Shown here piece by piece: positions 22,236 to 35,084 of a DNA stretch of 64,000 nucleotides. The stretch is from positions 86,735,143 through 86,799,142 of the forward strand of contig NW_026262679.1 in NCBI RefSeq assembly GCF_021869535.1. Reading direction: 5' to 3'. A program made the translations under genes and the position numbers. The stretch comes from Mytilus californianus (Eukaryota; Mollusca; Bivalvia; Mytilida; Mytilidae). Below the pieces are notes generated by a model. It made no database searches and was not told the DNA's origin. It worked only from the letters and a program-made list of their open reading frames with translations. The first letter of the stretch is position 1. The number at the start of each line of letters is the position of its first letter.

Positions 22236-23595
22236 TCGAATATAATAATTATTTATTGTAAATTGTCATTATTTATTGTAACGTTTTTTTTGTATCAATT
22301 TTCCAGAAAACGAACCAAAAGAACGATCAGATCATGATACGACGAGAGCATAATTTGTCCTTGTTAAGTAAGACAAGACAAGATCACAAACATATTATTC
22401 GTTAACAACAATTTAAACGCATTGGTACACATAATTTAATTTTATATATTACAAAATGATATATTACAAAGTCTTGCACAATCAAGATGAATAGGTTCAT
22501 TTTTTACCCATTAAATATTAGTATAATGTTATATTTATAACCAGAAGGATCAATTTGTGAATTTACAAATTTGATTATTTTTAATATTATCATAGCTTAT
22601 ATGGTTTACAATTTTCAATGAGAACCATTTAAAAAAGAATTGAAAATTTTGAGAAACAAATATTCATTTAAAGCAGCAAACAACATTTTTGTTTGGTGAG
22701 AATTAACAATTTATTTCCTTTGTTTGCAATAAATAAATCATGAAACATATTCAATTGACCTTAATGGTCTTCTGATGATTCGGGCATGAACAAATAATGT
22801 TATGTTTAAACTCAGCTGATTTTCTATTTCATCTGTTATACAAGTCAGCCATTTACATTATGAACTGGAAAAATTACTCAAAATTATCTCCACAGTTAAA
22901 ACAAAAAGGAAAAAAAATGCAGAACACAAAAGTTATAAGCCGAATATTTAGATTTAGACATATACATATTAAAATTGTTATTGTTGTTTATAACATTACA
23001 CAGTTATTTATTTAACAGACTGCTTCGCCTAACAGTGCCAAAGGCTTTTGGGCACTCTATAAGGGAAAACGTTTTCTTTTTTTTTGATGTTCTTAAATAG
23101 ACATATACTAGTAAGATTAACAAAGAAATTGGCATTAGTTCCATGACCACTTAAAAAACTTGTTTTGTTTTCACAAATTCAATTACATGCAGATTCATTA
23201 AAATTCTTTTTAAGTCTGTTATTCAAAACAGATGTCAATAACTTGCCAAAGCAGTTGATGATAGTAATGGGGTCTAGGCTATCTCCTTTAATTTTGAAAA
23301 TAGGCATATCATGGAGGACAAGCGTTAAACAATATTCCACTGTTAAATATTATTTTACCGAGTTTTACATAAACATCATAAGACACCTTTCTGAATGAAT
23401 ATTGGATAAACTCAAGTTTTAGATTCCAGTCCCTACAAAAGTTATTACAAGTTTCGTAACTGAAAAATACAATACGAGAGTTATAAATGTACATTTGCAG
23501 TTGCGCAAGGAATGTTTTCTTTGTATCATTCAAATGATCCAAACTTTACCATATGATGTGTTGTCTTTTCCATTGGCACTTCGTATATTTTTACT
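22236..23595. other. Intergenic AT-rich DNA
   Basis: No gene or clear repeat was seen. It lies beyond the 3' end of the sacsin-like module B. Confidence 0.4.
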
Positions 23596-23601
23596 TTTAT
23601 T
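23596..23601 (-). promoter_or_regulatory. Candidate poly(A) signal of sacsin-like module B
   Basis: AATAAA on the minus strand about 100 nt after the stop codon at 23,702-23,700. Position and sequence fit, though chance occurrence is frequent here. Confidence 0.4.
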
Positions 23602-23699
23602 TATATAAACAAACATTCAGACATCCTTTTTTTATCAGAAGTTACAAAAACATAATACTGTTCATGTCTATGTTGCAATTTCAAACAATCAAAATTCTA

Positions 23700-23971
23700 T
23701 TACGGAAAATATTTCAGGGATACATAATTAACAATTTCGTTTGATATTTGCAAAGCTTTCCTAACTGTGTCTCGTGGATACCTATCTGCTGGAATGCCTT
23801 GAAAATCTGGATATCTCAAACGATTAACGTTTCCACATATGTCGTCTAATTGTAGGGCTAAATCTCTCAGTTTCCCATCAAAATCGGGTACATTGGCAGT
23901 TAGACAGTGTGAAAGCCCAAATGAACAGCATTTGTGGCATATCTTGCACTTTTAATTGCCTTTTCTGCAGC
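23700..23971 (-). CDS. HEPN-domain terminal exon of sacsin-like module B
   Basis: Acceptor CCATTACAG, then AAEKAIKSARYATNAVHLGF. The following HCLTANVPDFDGKLRDLALQ and NVNRLRYPDFQGIPADRYP are one base out of frame. The previous exon ends YNWVCIQCQQ in phase 0, so the junction reads CQQAAEKA, the signature of the sacsin HEPN domain (usual form CHQAAEKALKA). With one base restored, the frame ends at TAA 23,702-23,700 after YVSLKYFP. Without it, the protein stops four residues after GF. The sacsin HEPN domain is known as a nucleotide-binding dimerisation domain. The exon is 272 nt, one short of a multiple of three. Confidence 0.8.
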
Positions 23972-25843
23972 CTGTAATGGGATAATTTGAAATATAGAAT
24001 TTTTTGAAAAATTTGTGAAATCACAACAACCATAAAATAACATATAAATAGTTGTTAAAACACTTTGTCCGACGAATATCACCTCTTACAACTAAAAAGA
24101 GTTATAAAAGTTTTGTTACATCCAAATTTGTTCCAAAAATCCCGCATATTCGAAACAATGTTCGACGGGAAGACTTCTTCTTTTGTAACCAAGAGAGAAA
24201 ACACCAAAACAATTATACCAAACGCATAGATGTTGTAAAAAAGTTATAGACAATTAATTATTGAATACCTATAATATGTCCTACAGGTAGTAACCTCGCT
24301 AGATGACTCTAGTGTGGGGTTTTAAGAATCCGAAAAAGTGATAATTCCTTTTTCTCTGTTAAGCACGCGGCATACAGAATAACAGCAAAGGCGATTTGGT
24401 CGAAGTCAGAATAGAAACATTACATACCAGTTTCATTTTGCAAATCAAACGGATTTCTTCTACATCTTTCATCAGGTTTAGTCAGACAAAAAGCCAAATA
24501 AATTTAACTTTATGGTACACCCAAAGCAAATTGCACAATCTGTCAGATTTAATAAATGTACGATTTACAGTTTATAATTTGAAATTCCGGTAAAATGAAC
24601 TCTATATATATATATATATATACAGAAATAGTGAATGATAATTAGGAGCAGAAATGAATCAGTAGTTATATCGATCCAGTGATAGACTTCGAATACAAAT
24701 GAACGATTGTAATTTTACTGCGCAAGACACTTATTTCAAGAAAAAAACAACATCCTCTAAAATGAAATGAAAAATCTACTTTATCCTCATAACGGTATCA
24801 TTGTGAGACAGAACGACGATTTTTCAATCCAGCAAGGAATTTTGTTCTTGTACAACTCAAAGTTACTATCAATACACATAAATAAGTAATGGCTTCAAAA
24901 TTTGCCCGATCAATTTAAAACCTCAACCCACTGGTCCATCAATCTATATCATGTATTAATGAACAGTGCATCTGATCAATGTAACAAATTTTTTAAACAA
25001 GATAACATAAATATAAACCAACAAATCAAAGATTCAAATTAGCAGTTTCCAAAAAATGATGCTGAAGCAATTGATAAATATATCAAAGGAATTTTGAAAT
25101 ACTTGTAAATCGAAAAATAAATAAATGTAAAATAGGAGGAGAAACCTTAAATCAACTCCATGAATAAACACAAAAAACGTCATGCAGCAGATTTCCAAAA
25201 TGTTTAGAGGTTTTAAGGATCTGTGTCGAAAACTGTAGGTGAAGTTGAATACCGAAATAAGTACCATCTCTTTAATTTTTTACCAAAAAATTACTTGAAA
25301 AAAGGAAAAAAATCCTGATACAATTCCAAAATAGCATGTGTACAACTTTAATATATGTGTAACCAATTTATGCAGTTTCTTGTATTTTTGTTTGAAAATG
25401 AAATTGATTAGTACTCTATTGTTAATTCTGGCGGATAATGTCTAAGTTCTCAAGTCAGGAAAATATGAAGAAAATCCTCAAACAATTCTATATTAGCAGG
25501 TTCACATTTTCAATATTTGTGTTAATTATTTTTCATTCTTTTTGTGAAGTGTGTAAAATGAAAACTGTGGGAACTGTTGAGCACATAAATTAAGTGCCCA
25601 TTTCCCCGTGATCCCGACCGCCCGACGTTATCATACTTTTTTGTATCAAGTTTTGCCCTGTGTTTAACCGGACCAAAAACCGAAAATGTGTTTTTAGAGT
25701 AAGATTTATGTATGGTTCTTCGCCGCACAAACATATACGTGTATGTGTGGTTCCGTTGGTGTTAAATTATATTTGGCATCGGTATTTATATATTGTAAAA
25801 AAAAACGGCAAAAATAAATTCATTTTTTTGGGTAAATAATTAC
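23972..25843 (-). other. Last intron of sacsin-like module B
   Basis: Bounded by donor GTAATT (25,843) and acceptor CCATTACAG. It has a TATA run at 24,603-24,621. The small open frames within it have no recognisable similarity. Confidence 0.65.
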
Positions 25844-28800
25844 CTGTTGACACTGAATGCAAACCCAGTTATAACCCTTGAAGGGATCGCTCTCTATTCC
25901 ATCGAATGTAATTGTACCAGTCTTGTAGTCATATATTGCTTGTTCAAGCAACTTATGTCCCGATTGGATTTGAGGATTTGATTTTCCGCTGCTACGAAAA
26001 CTTCTTGCAGAATTTGAAGTGCTTTGGTAACTCGAACTATATGTATATGATGATGACGATGACGCTGACGACTTTTTGCTATCCTGCTTGGTTTCATTCT
26101 CAGAACATCCTGTATCAATTTCAAGAATTTTGTCCTGCTGAATGGATTCTAATCCATTCACCTTATCACCGGCATTAACACTGTAAAACAATATTCCAGA
26201 TTTATTTGAAATATCTGCAATAATTACATATATATATTGAAAATATTCGTCCTCGTCAAAATTGTTCGTAGGATATTTCATTACTGCATATTCTTTGACT
26301 GTAATTGGTTGTAACGCCTTACGAATAAATGAATACAAGTCTACTGGGACAAACGACCCCGGACTAGGCAACCACGCTTCATTTATAACCGCATCTTCAA
26401 TAAAAGGCATTCCGATGTTTGTTAATCTCTCTTGGATCACATTTAATTGAGCATGCATATTATAAAGGATTTTTAGTAAACTTCCACGCAAAATCTTATA
26501 ATTGCAAATAATCCGAATCACTTCTTCAAGTTGAACATCATAAGTTTGTAACCAATCATTTGTTCTTAAGGTTCTGTCATCAATATACATCAAATCATCG
26601 GGTTCCAAGTAGAAACATACTTTTTCTATGCTCGAGCACTCTAGCCCATCTCCATCTACCAATGATATTTTTAACTCTGATACTGCTATTAGGCGTATAC
26701 GTCTTAGCCTTGCAAAGACAGTTTTCTTTGTATTTGTACTGAAGTCTTTTTTCAACAACTGCTGGTCATGTTTAACAAATCTTAAAACAGCAGTGATAAA
26801 AGTGTCACTTGTGAGACATTCCTGAAGATCCAAGACAGTTTGACTCTCTTTTGTAGCAAACGATGTCAATTTTTCTGTAAGAATTGACTTAATTGATATT
26901 GGGCGATGTTTTTCTGGCAACATTGAGAACAAATCTGGTAACTCAGCTACGTTAAAGCCGAGACATTCAAGTTTTGCTATAAAATATAAGTTTGCGTTTC
27001 CTTTCAAACTCTCTCGAGGAATTTCTAAGCTGTCGTAATATAAGTTATTCGATGGCATTAAAAGATTATTTTCTGACAACAGGTACAAAACGTTCACTTC
27101 AAGCTCTGTAAAAGGACTTTCGAGATTTTGTAATGACTTCATTAGTCCCTGCATTGCTTTTTTCGTACATTCAATTTCTTTAGGGCTTAGATGTCTTTCT
27201 TTGGTATGCTGGTAAATTTGTTCTAATACTTTACAGTACGAATTTATATTTGGATCAGTCTTCATACCAAGTTTTGCAAATAGTTCATGGTAAGTTCCAT
27301 ATTCAATTGGCAATTTAACCAAATAAGGAACGATCTCATCATTTTCTACCAAATTTACGATTAACTGGTTAGCTCTAACAAATGTCTTATATTTTCTAAC
27401 ATGCACAATCGGAATGTAGTAAACAGTATCAATTTTGTCGAGATGTTTGCAGAAATATTTGTATACAGAGCTCAAAACATCTTTAATAAAATTCTGATCA
27501 TGTTCCTCACAAGTCTTCACTAACGTCCAGCATATTTTTGTAGCGTGTTGTACAACAGTTTGAAAAGCAGGTTCCCTAATATTTAAATGGTTTCCAATTT
27601 TGCTATTATATGGCATTGCATAACTTGGTAAAATGTCCGCTGACGTCCACGCCAGATTAAGAAAATGATAGGAAATAGCAGTATTATATGAAACTAGTCT
27701 AAGACCGGTTCTGTAAGACGGATGAATACTTTCATAACGGTCCTCGTTTTTCTCTACTGCTATGAATTCTATAACGGATAGTTCAGATAAACAATGAACA
27801 TTTATTTTACTTGTTTGTACATGATTAAGGAATGCTTTCACTATCATTTTACTTCGGTTGTATGTGTCTTCTTGCAAACCGGATTCATCAATTCTTGTCG
27901 CAAAGCGACATATAATGTCGCCAGATATCTGAATTTTCATGCCAGCACTGATCATGAAATTTCTCCAGCGTTTGTTGCAAAATGGATGTGGAGGAAACTC
28001 AGATATTGTACACATGGCAACAAATAACTCATTTTCCCTGTCAAAAAAATCACTGGCCTTTTTGAAACAACTTCCGTTGAAAATAACACTTGCTGAGGGT
28101 AAACGAGATTTTAAATCATAATCATCGAGAAGGTTGTCTCTAATAAATTCCAAGTGAACAATTCTATTACTCTCATCTGATAAATAATTGAAATATCTCA
28201 AAATGTAACTACCATACAGAGTACCTGCATCTATTCTCTCACATTCGAGAAGTTGATATAAGAATGAAACAGAAATGTTTTCAGAATCTTGGAGCACTAT
28301 CAATTTCTCTTTTTCAAACAAATATGCTAATTCATTTGTCGGTATCGTAATTTTATTATCAAATATTAAGATTTTCTTTCCTGTCACGGATACTGTATCC
28401 CCATGTAAAGTTGGGAACAGTGGTAAGTCTGTTAATTTCCGAATTTTCTCTTTTTCATTGGCGCGAACACCTTTAACGAGGTACGAAAGAACAATCAAGC
28501 ATTGTTCCCTCGTTAAGGTCGAATCGGGATTAATTTGATTTTGCCAGAAACTGAGACAGGCCAGTGTTGTTTCTATGTCACGGTATTTTGCTTGAAGATT
28601 CCTCAAAACTGTAGACTCTATATCGGATGTTGGTAAAAACATTGCAGATAAAACTGACTGAAGTTCCGGGTTCGCGCCGAAGCTGTTGATGTTAATTGTA
28701 AGACTACACATTTTAATTGGAAAGAGATATTCGGTCGACTTCCAGTTCACAGGTAATAAACACCACGGAAACAGATCCGTAAGAGGCAAACGTTCAAAAT

Positions 28801-29121
28801 CGATATATTTCCAAAAATCATGAAACCATATGCGAGGAAAACTTTCAACCATGCGTATCGGTCTACCAAGTTTAAATGTACTACTGTCTAGAGATTTTGG
28901 TAGAAGTTCAACAAATTGTTTGATATTAAAAGCTATAAAACGATCTTTGTAAATCCTTAAAATATCTACTAGCGATTCATGAACGAACTTATCAGGAGAC
29001 TTTAGAAGTAAATAATAAAAATCCGTCAATATAAGTTCATTTCTGTCCTTTATCTCTAAAATGTCATCCTTTTGACTCAATAGCAAAGGAGCACCACAAA
29101 GTATGTATATCTGATTTCTCT
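25844..29121 (-). CDS. Sacsin-repeat exon of module B, long C-terminal part
   Basis: About 1,095 codons without a stop. It starts around KRNQIYILCGAPLLLSQKDD, where sacsin-type proteins have a GLPLLLTQ-like sequence, and continues through FVHESLVDILR, LPLFPTLHGD, VLPSYAMPYNS-like and FVRANQLIV segments. Near the end is a serine-rich linker (about 26,085-25,975, with runs such as SSASSSSSYTYSSSYQST) and then the first helix of HEPN, HKLLEQAIYDY to YNWVCIQCQQ. An exon this long without internal stops argues that the sequence was under selection until recently. It is displaced by one base from the preceding frame at about 29,120-29,125. The product would be cytosolic, with no signal or membrane segment. 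Confidence 0.82.
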
Positions 29122-30531
29122 TAAACAATATTTAAAAACTTGTTTAATCTGGTTGACTGGTTTTGATTTATTGAACCTGTGTATGTCAAATCTCCCTCGT
29201 ATGTTATGCTTATATGATTTGAAAAAGTCCAATGTGGCTTTTGGAGATATGCTTTCAATGCAAATGCAAGTTTTTGCGTCTGGAATATGACTAGAAACAT
29301 ATTGTTTAGCATACTTTTTATGATAAAAATTACATGCGTGCATCACGGACTTTTTCACAAAGCTTGGAGAGCAAGTCAACTTCATTCCTAATTCAACACA
29401 AGTTGTTCTTAAACTACAGGCGTCCTCATGTTTTATTTGATCGGACAAATCGTCAATTAATATGGGCATCTCCCCTTTAATATGCAGACATGTCCAACTA
29501 GCTGTTTTTAATTCTTCATCAATATTTGACATTTCTTCCCCTCTAGATGAAATACTTGGACAAATGGGAAATATTTCCAATCTACGTACTTTGCTTTGTA
29601 GAAAAAAGTGATAAATAAGCTCTTTCCAAAAGTCATTTTTAGCTTCATTGAAATCGGGAACAAATTTGAAGTATTGTCGAATATCATACTGAACATTTTC
29701 TCTGTTAGAAAAGAACAATTCTGTCGTGTACTCAATGCAACTTGCGTATGCAAATGCTATATTAGAACGAATTAGCTCTACGTTCCAAATACCACGGACA
29801 TCGCTTGAAACGTCTGCATCAGAACCCCAAAGCTTATTTCTCGACATGTCAACACAAAAAGACCCATTCACGTGACAAGTGAGTCCCGTTTCTATATCAA
29901 GTGGAAGCAAACAAAATGCTTTTGATTTAAATTCTTTTATACATGATGCTGGCCTTATTTTAATAGCAACGCCACCCCTTGGGATTATCGAAATTTCTTT
30001 CTCTTTCAGACTTAATGCTAACCGATGATCTATCATTTCTGGTTCGCTGAAACCTAATGTTTGTACAGCCAACCATTTTGAGGATTCTTTGCTTTTAAAA
30101 TTTTCTACTTGGTGAAGATATCGAAACTCCTCTAAGACAAATGACCGAATATCACACGTTGGCTGCTTAATAAGATCATTATATTCTTCAAAACGTTTCT
30201 TAAAATTAAGATTTGTCCTTTGTATATCTTCGGGACCCAACAGATCTACTCTATTCAAAATATCATGTTTTCCTAGCTGATTTACACGTGACACCGTTAT
30301 TCTTTTTATGTTTAGTAGAAAAAGCAAACTTTCTTCCATGTCGCAACTCATTTCTTCTAATAAGTATTCCATGTCATTCGAGGTGAATGGCGTTTTTCGT
30401 ATGTCAGATTTTCTAGCCATTTCATCATTCCTTAAAGGCAGGCGAAACCAAGTACCATGTTCACTTTTCAACTCCCCAGTAGTAAGGAAAGCATCAAAAA
30501 CATCAGGGTATTTTTCTTTCAGAATGCTCAC
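29122..30531 (-). CDS. Sacsin-repeat region of module B, N-terminal part
   Basis: An open frame of about 470 codons that begins ILKEKYPDVFDAFLTTG. It has HGTWFRLPLRNDEMARKSDI, the counterpart of the sacsin LFRFPLRT motif, and LLPLDIETGLTCHVNGSFCV followed by DMSRNKLW, the counterpart of the HVNGHFAL block. These are landmarks of the region after the ATPase domain. It has no start codon of its own and no intron separates it from the exon at 30,772-30,532. It is one frame away from that exon, with the intervening residues missing. Confidence 0.78.
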
Positions 30532-30772
30532 CTGAAGACATAAAGGTAGGTACGTCTGTTATGTGGTAAACTGCATTAAAGCCAATTCCAAATTGTCCTA
30601 TTTTTGTTGCTTCCTCGGTTTTACTTCCAACACCAAGGTCTTCTATTCCCACCACATCATTCGCAGTAAAACATGCATCATTGAAAACACATAAGGAAGG
30701 CCCTTGAAGGGGTTTCCAATCATCGCTGAATATGTATCTAGTCTGATGGTAACGCATATCGTACAAAAAAGA
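30532..30772 (-). CDS. GHKL ATPase exon of sacsin-like module B
   Basis: Acceptor TATGTATAG, then SFLYDMRYHQTRYIFSDDW, QGPSLCVFNDACF and IGQFGIGFNAVYHITDVPTF, ending CAG/gtgagc. The FND and GQFGIGF motifs are the two glycine/asparagine motifs of the sacsin-type HSP90-like ATP site. The N-box (E..QNAEDA) should lie in the preceding exon, which I could not find between 30,780 and 35,080. The donor has a good consensus, yet the sequence just after it already encodes the next protein segment, so either this donor is a relic or the following block lost its intron and first residues in a deletion. Confidence 0.8.
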
Positions 30773-31059
30773 CTATACATAAAGGTTTTGTAAGATTTCT
30801 TTGTTCTATTTTGAAAAGATTTCGTCTTTCATACTTTGTGTATTATCTGATGAACATTATATTCTTTCTGCTTATACCTTTTGTCTACTTGAGATAAAAA
30901 AAAAATAGAAGGGACAAAATAGCATTATATTGTGAAAATTATTCTGATAAAAAACAAAAATAGAAAGTGGACAAAATCATTATATTGTTAGCATTGCGCG
31001 AAAATTTCAGAATATTGTAATAAGGAATAAAGGTTAAGGTTTTGTTACTGATATACAAT
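30773..31059. other. Intron or intergenic DNA upstream of module B
   Basis: AT-rich. No exon with sacsin-type sequence could be found. Confidence 0.35.
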
Positions 31060-32152
31060 GGGTATCTCAAACTAGAGGCTCCAAAGAACCTGTGTCGCTC
31101 ACCTTGGTCTATGTGCATATTCAAAAAAGGACACTCGCCAACATTTGTGTAGACGAGAAAAGAATTCATGACAAAAATCTCTGTTTTGTTGATCTTGTAT
31201 TGCTGATGATTCCGCCTGTTTAGTTTCTCTCCATCTTTTTTAGTTTTTGCACAAAACACAAAAGAGGGTAAAAAAAATCCTCATTTAAGGGCAATCACTC
31301 CTATAAAGTGATAGTCTACTTATTATATCGGCAAAATTTGACTTGTTAAGAGATCTTGCCTTGCTGATCATTTTTGTGATTTAAAGTGTCTATTTATCTA
31401 TTATAATTTTTATGATATAAGGCAAAATGCAAACAAAATTGTAAAAATCGTCATTAAAGGGCAATAACTCCAATAAGGAGATGGCAGACGATTTCCTCCA
31501 TATGTCTTAATTGTAGATCTTGTCTTGCTGATCATTTTTGCTTATTTAAGTTTCTATCTATCTATTATAATTTTTAAGATATAAAGCAAAAACGCAAAAA
31601 ATTGTTAAAATCATCCTCAAAGGGCAATAACTCTAATAAGGAGTCGACTGACGATTTTGACCATCATATTTATTTGTAGATCTTGTCTTGTTGATCATTT
31701 TTGCAATTTAAAGTTTCTCTCTATTTATTATAGTTTTCAAGATATTAGGCAAAAATGAAAAAAAAATGGTAAAATTTGTCATTTAAGGGAAATAACTCTG
31801 ATAAGAAGTCGTCTGACAGTTTTGACGTATATAGACAATTGGTAGAGCTCAACACTGTGAACATTTTTGTTCTGTCAGATTTTCTGTATTTATAACGATT
31901 TTCAAAATAATAGACAAAACTTGCATTTTATCCCTATGTTCTATTTTTAGCCATGTCGGCCACCTTGGTTGGCAGGTGGGGTCATCAGACACATTTTTAA
32001 ACTAGATACCCTGTGATGATTGTGGCCATGTTTGGTTAAATTTGGTCCAGTAGTTTCAGTGGAGATTTTTGTAAAAGTTAACGGACGACGACGGACGACT
32101 GACGCCAAGTAATGAGAAAAGCTCACTTGGCCCTTTGGACCAGGTGAGCTAA
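31060..32152. repeat. Repeat bounded by inverted GCTCACC ends, with internal tandem units
   Basis: The left end has GTGTCGCTCACCTTGGTC (about 31,092) and the right end GACCAGGTGAGCTAAAAA (about 32,138), an imperfect inverted repeat. A CACTTGGCCCTTTGGACCAG block precedes the right end. I recognise it as an abundant mussel repeat that often lies in introns. It is probably a non-autonomous DNA element, but that class is not proven. Confidence 0.65.
31281..31835. repeat. Tandem repeat of about 165 bp, four units
   Basis: The anchor AAGGGCAATAACTC (with variants) recurs with AGGG at about 31,288, 31,458, 31,621 and 31,786, spacings of 170, 163 and 165 bp. Each unit also has TAGATCTTGTCTTGCTGATC or a variant. 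The array is inside the repeat at 31,060-32,152. Confidence 0.8.
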
Positions 32153-35084
32153 AAAGCAATGGCAAAGTCCATGCTTTGGAAAGTAATTATGATAAGAAAA
32201 TCTTTATAGGAAGTGCACAACGGTTTTATATGATTTAGATTGTGAAAACGATTCAATTAATTGTAATAAGGAGTAGTTGCGGACACAAATTGGGTACTCC
32301 TACCAAAATAAAAGCAACGCCAAAGTTCATGCTTTCGGAAGAGAAACCCCAAAATTAATTCGGACCATGAAACAAAATAGGAGATGCACAATGTCATTAT
32401 ATGGAAAAGTTTTTAAGAAAGTGTCATTAAATTATGATTAAGGAGTGGAAAATCGGTAAAATACTGTTGATTCTTATTAAATTTAACTATATTATTTTTC
32501 AATATTTTAGTCATGATTACGACATTACACAAAAGCTAGGTGGAAAATTACATCTAATATTTATTTTGTTACCCTTACATTTATATAGCACATGCTGGTA
32601 ACGACTGTAAAATTCATTGAACTTATTCAAAAGTAACTTGTATACGAAAGAGTAACCCTTTTTAATGCCAGAATGCGCTCGTTAAGTCAGGTTCATAGGA
32701 AAATATTCTATCAATGTGTACAAGTTCTTAAATGTACACGCCATAGGATGCGGCAGCAAGAACATCCTTTCCAAAAGGGGAAAGTTTATTATGACAAAGT
32801 TGAAAAGTGCGCAATGGAAGACGTACATCAATTGTCGTCTCCAAAAAATATCAGCAGAAATGGCTATGTTTATGCTCTGATGTTGGATACCCGAAAAACA
32901 GCTCAGAGCATATAGCATGTTCACAATGTCATGCCCTTACGAAGAATCTAAGAAAGTTTGGTTGAATTCTGACAAGCCAAGCTAATCCAGGGAGTTGCGG
33001 TTTATCACACTGATATAATCAGGAATTGTTAAGAATGTTCGCTGCTCTGTTTCAAAATAACGGACTTTTTAAAAGACTGTTATAAATTTGATAGTCTATG
33101 TATTACGGAACTAAAACAGCAGAAAAAAATGCATGGTCCGTGTCCTTGTTTTTTGAGATATAAGTTATTAAAATTCTGGAGGAAAATGATTCTCTCTAGA
33201 TTTTCGGTATCTTTTTTTTTTTTGAAAAACCAAGAAAAAATAACACAGATTTCATACGATTTTCAAAAAAAAAAATGTTTAGCTATATGAAATGAAATTA
33301 TGAAAAGTAAAGTAGGAATTAGCGGGCAAAATATTTATTGGCACCTCATGGATAAATCCAGAAGATTCCGAAAACTGGATAAGCGAACATCTTTAAGTCG
33401 ATGTTTTGGTAAGAAATTAACATATATCACTCAGATCAAAAATTGGAACTTCAAGTCTTGAATCTGTGCAAGTTTGGTTTCATATTTCCTAGGCTTTTTA
33501 AATGAGTTTTGGATTAATACAAAATATGACATGGACGACGATGACGATCCAGGACGACAGTAACCATCCCAATGTGTCGCTAACTACAGGTTAACGCTTT
33601 CAAGTGACATAATAAGAAAAACTCTATTAGATAAAAATGAGTGGAAATGTAGTGTTGATAGTCGAACAGTTATATATGTTAATCGAATTAAAAGGACCAT
33701 TAAAAGCATGTAATATATAGATGTTTTTACTCTCCAAAAATTAAAAATTCCATTATTTTGAAATTCCTCATTTAAACAAAATAATGATGATTAAGTTCTT
33801 AAATAGAAGTCAGGAAACTAGATAAAATAACAGAACGATTATTTGTGGAATACTTACTAGAAGCGGAGATGAAACGATGTTTGTTGTGTTTTGTGTAGTT
33901 CAAGAAAAATATATAATAGGGACCTTCAAAAGTTTGGAGGAGGCCTTAAGCTTATAAGATGCTGTAATGCTATAATTGTCTACTATTTGACTCTCCATGG
34001 AGCGCCAAACATTGATTGTAGAAGAATTCATAATTTCATTCTCAGAAATTATCATGTAGAATTCACGTCATACCACTACCGCATGGTTGGCTGCTTTTAG
34101 ATCCATACGAACATAAAATGCTCTCCGAGTACTTGAAGTTTATTTTTAATCTAAGCAATGGACGTATTATTAACCCTTTTATTAATACCTAAATCATTTT
34201 AGAATTATATATATTTTCTACATTTTTTTTTATATATGTAAGAGTCAAGTAATTTTTAAACCAATTTTTTACACCAATGTTTAAACAAGGCATCTTTAAT
34301 TAATTAGCGACACTTTTTCCAATTTATTTTCGATGTTGGAAGATATTTTATAGGTCCTTTTTCCAGATAAATTATAAACTTTCGGTTTTAAGTTTAAATT
34401 ATTGCCTTTGGTTTTATAAATAGGAGAAGATATGATAAGTGCAACATCATCACTTCAAAAAAAAACCTGCCATATATGATATCACTGTGACATCATAAAC
34501 ATGTTATTATTGACAACGTGACCAGAATGCTTTACTACCTTTTTAGTAACATAAATTACTCCAAAACGTTATTTATCCCGTTGATGAGAAAGGCGTCTCT
34601 TTGAAACTTTAATACATGGATAAAATGAGATGTTGGGTATACGCAATGAGACAGCGACCTAACAACATGACAAAACAAAAGTAATTTAGATGTCAACAGA
34701 GAGTTTCGAAGAATATCGAAGCTACAATTTTAAATAAACCACTGATATGAATCTATACAATATGCTTAGCTCCAAATTATTCAGAATTTAAAAAGGGTTG
34801 TGAATAAACTAATCAAAGATCTGCAATCAGCATCTAATTCTGAACAATCATACAGATATTTACAAAATACAATATAAATGTCTTGTTGAAATCATATTAA
34901 ATTGCTTATTGTTTTGTATATACACTAGATCAGGGGGCCTGTAACCAACTTTCACAATTTAAAATTGAAATACTTTCTTTTTCATGTGTGACTGATGTTA
35001 GATGACAAGACAGTAAAGTAAAACAAATCATGTCTAAACGTTCCGTTTTCTAGATTAACCTAAAAGATTATAAATTCTTCATAA
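32153..35084. other. Stretch between sacsin-like modules A and B
   Basis: About 2.9 kb where the continuation of module A or the start of module B would be expected. I found no minus-strand exon with sacsin-type residues. It has poly-T/poly-A tracts around 33,210 and 33,265. Open frames (for example 32,673-32,915 + and 33,891-34,100 +) have no recognisable similarity. Confidence 0.45.

Larger units (their letters stand above)
23700..30772 (-). pseudogene. Sacsin-like module B (GHKL ATPase part, sacsin repeat, HEPN), frame broken
   Basis: Order on the minus strand: ATPase-domain exon (30,772-30,532), sacsin-repeat region (30,531-25,844), intron, HEPN exon (23,971-23,700). Sacsin is a very large co-chaperone-like protein in which HSP90-type ATPase modules repeat and a HEPN domain ends the chain. 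The same order is seen here. The frame is broken three times. About 25-35 residues expected after TDVPTFMSSG are missing at 30,532/30,531. One base is missing near 29,120-29,125. One base is missing near 23,911-23,914 in the HEPN exon. About 1,750 codons are otherwise well preserved with few internal stops, so inactivation would be recent, or the two single-base lesions are assembly errors. The exon with the ATPase N-box was not found. Repeats of this type have expanded in bivalves, so a duplicate copy is plausible. Confidence 0.72.

Noticed and set aside
23900-23971. An R-x6-H motif (RYATNAVH) in the HEPN exon as an RNase active site
   Set aside because: In catalytic HEPN proteins this motif lies in a later helix. 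Here it lies right after the AAEKA helix of the sacsin subtype, which is not known as a nuclease.
29077-29312. Small minus-strand frames overlapping the sacsin-like region
   Set aside because: They are alternative-frame shadows of the long sacsin-repeat frames. Only the position of the frameshift near 29,122 was kept.
32673-32915. 80-codon frame on the + strand between the sacsin-like modules, with YYDKVEKCAMEDVHQLSS
   Set aside because: It looks protein-like but I could not link it to a family, and a nearly equal frame exists on the other strand. It may be a scrap of a mobile element.
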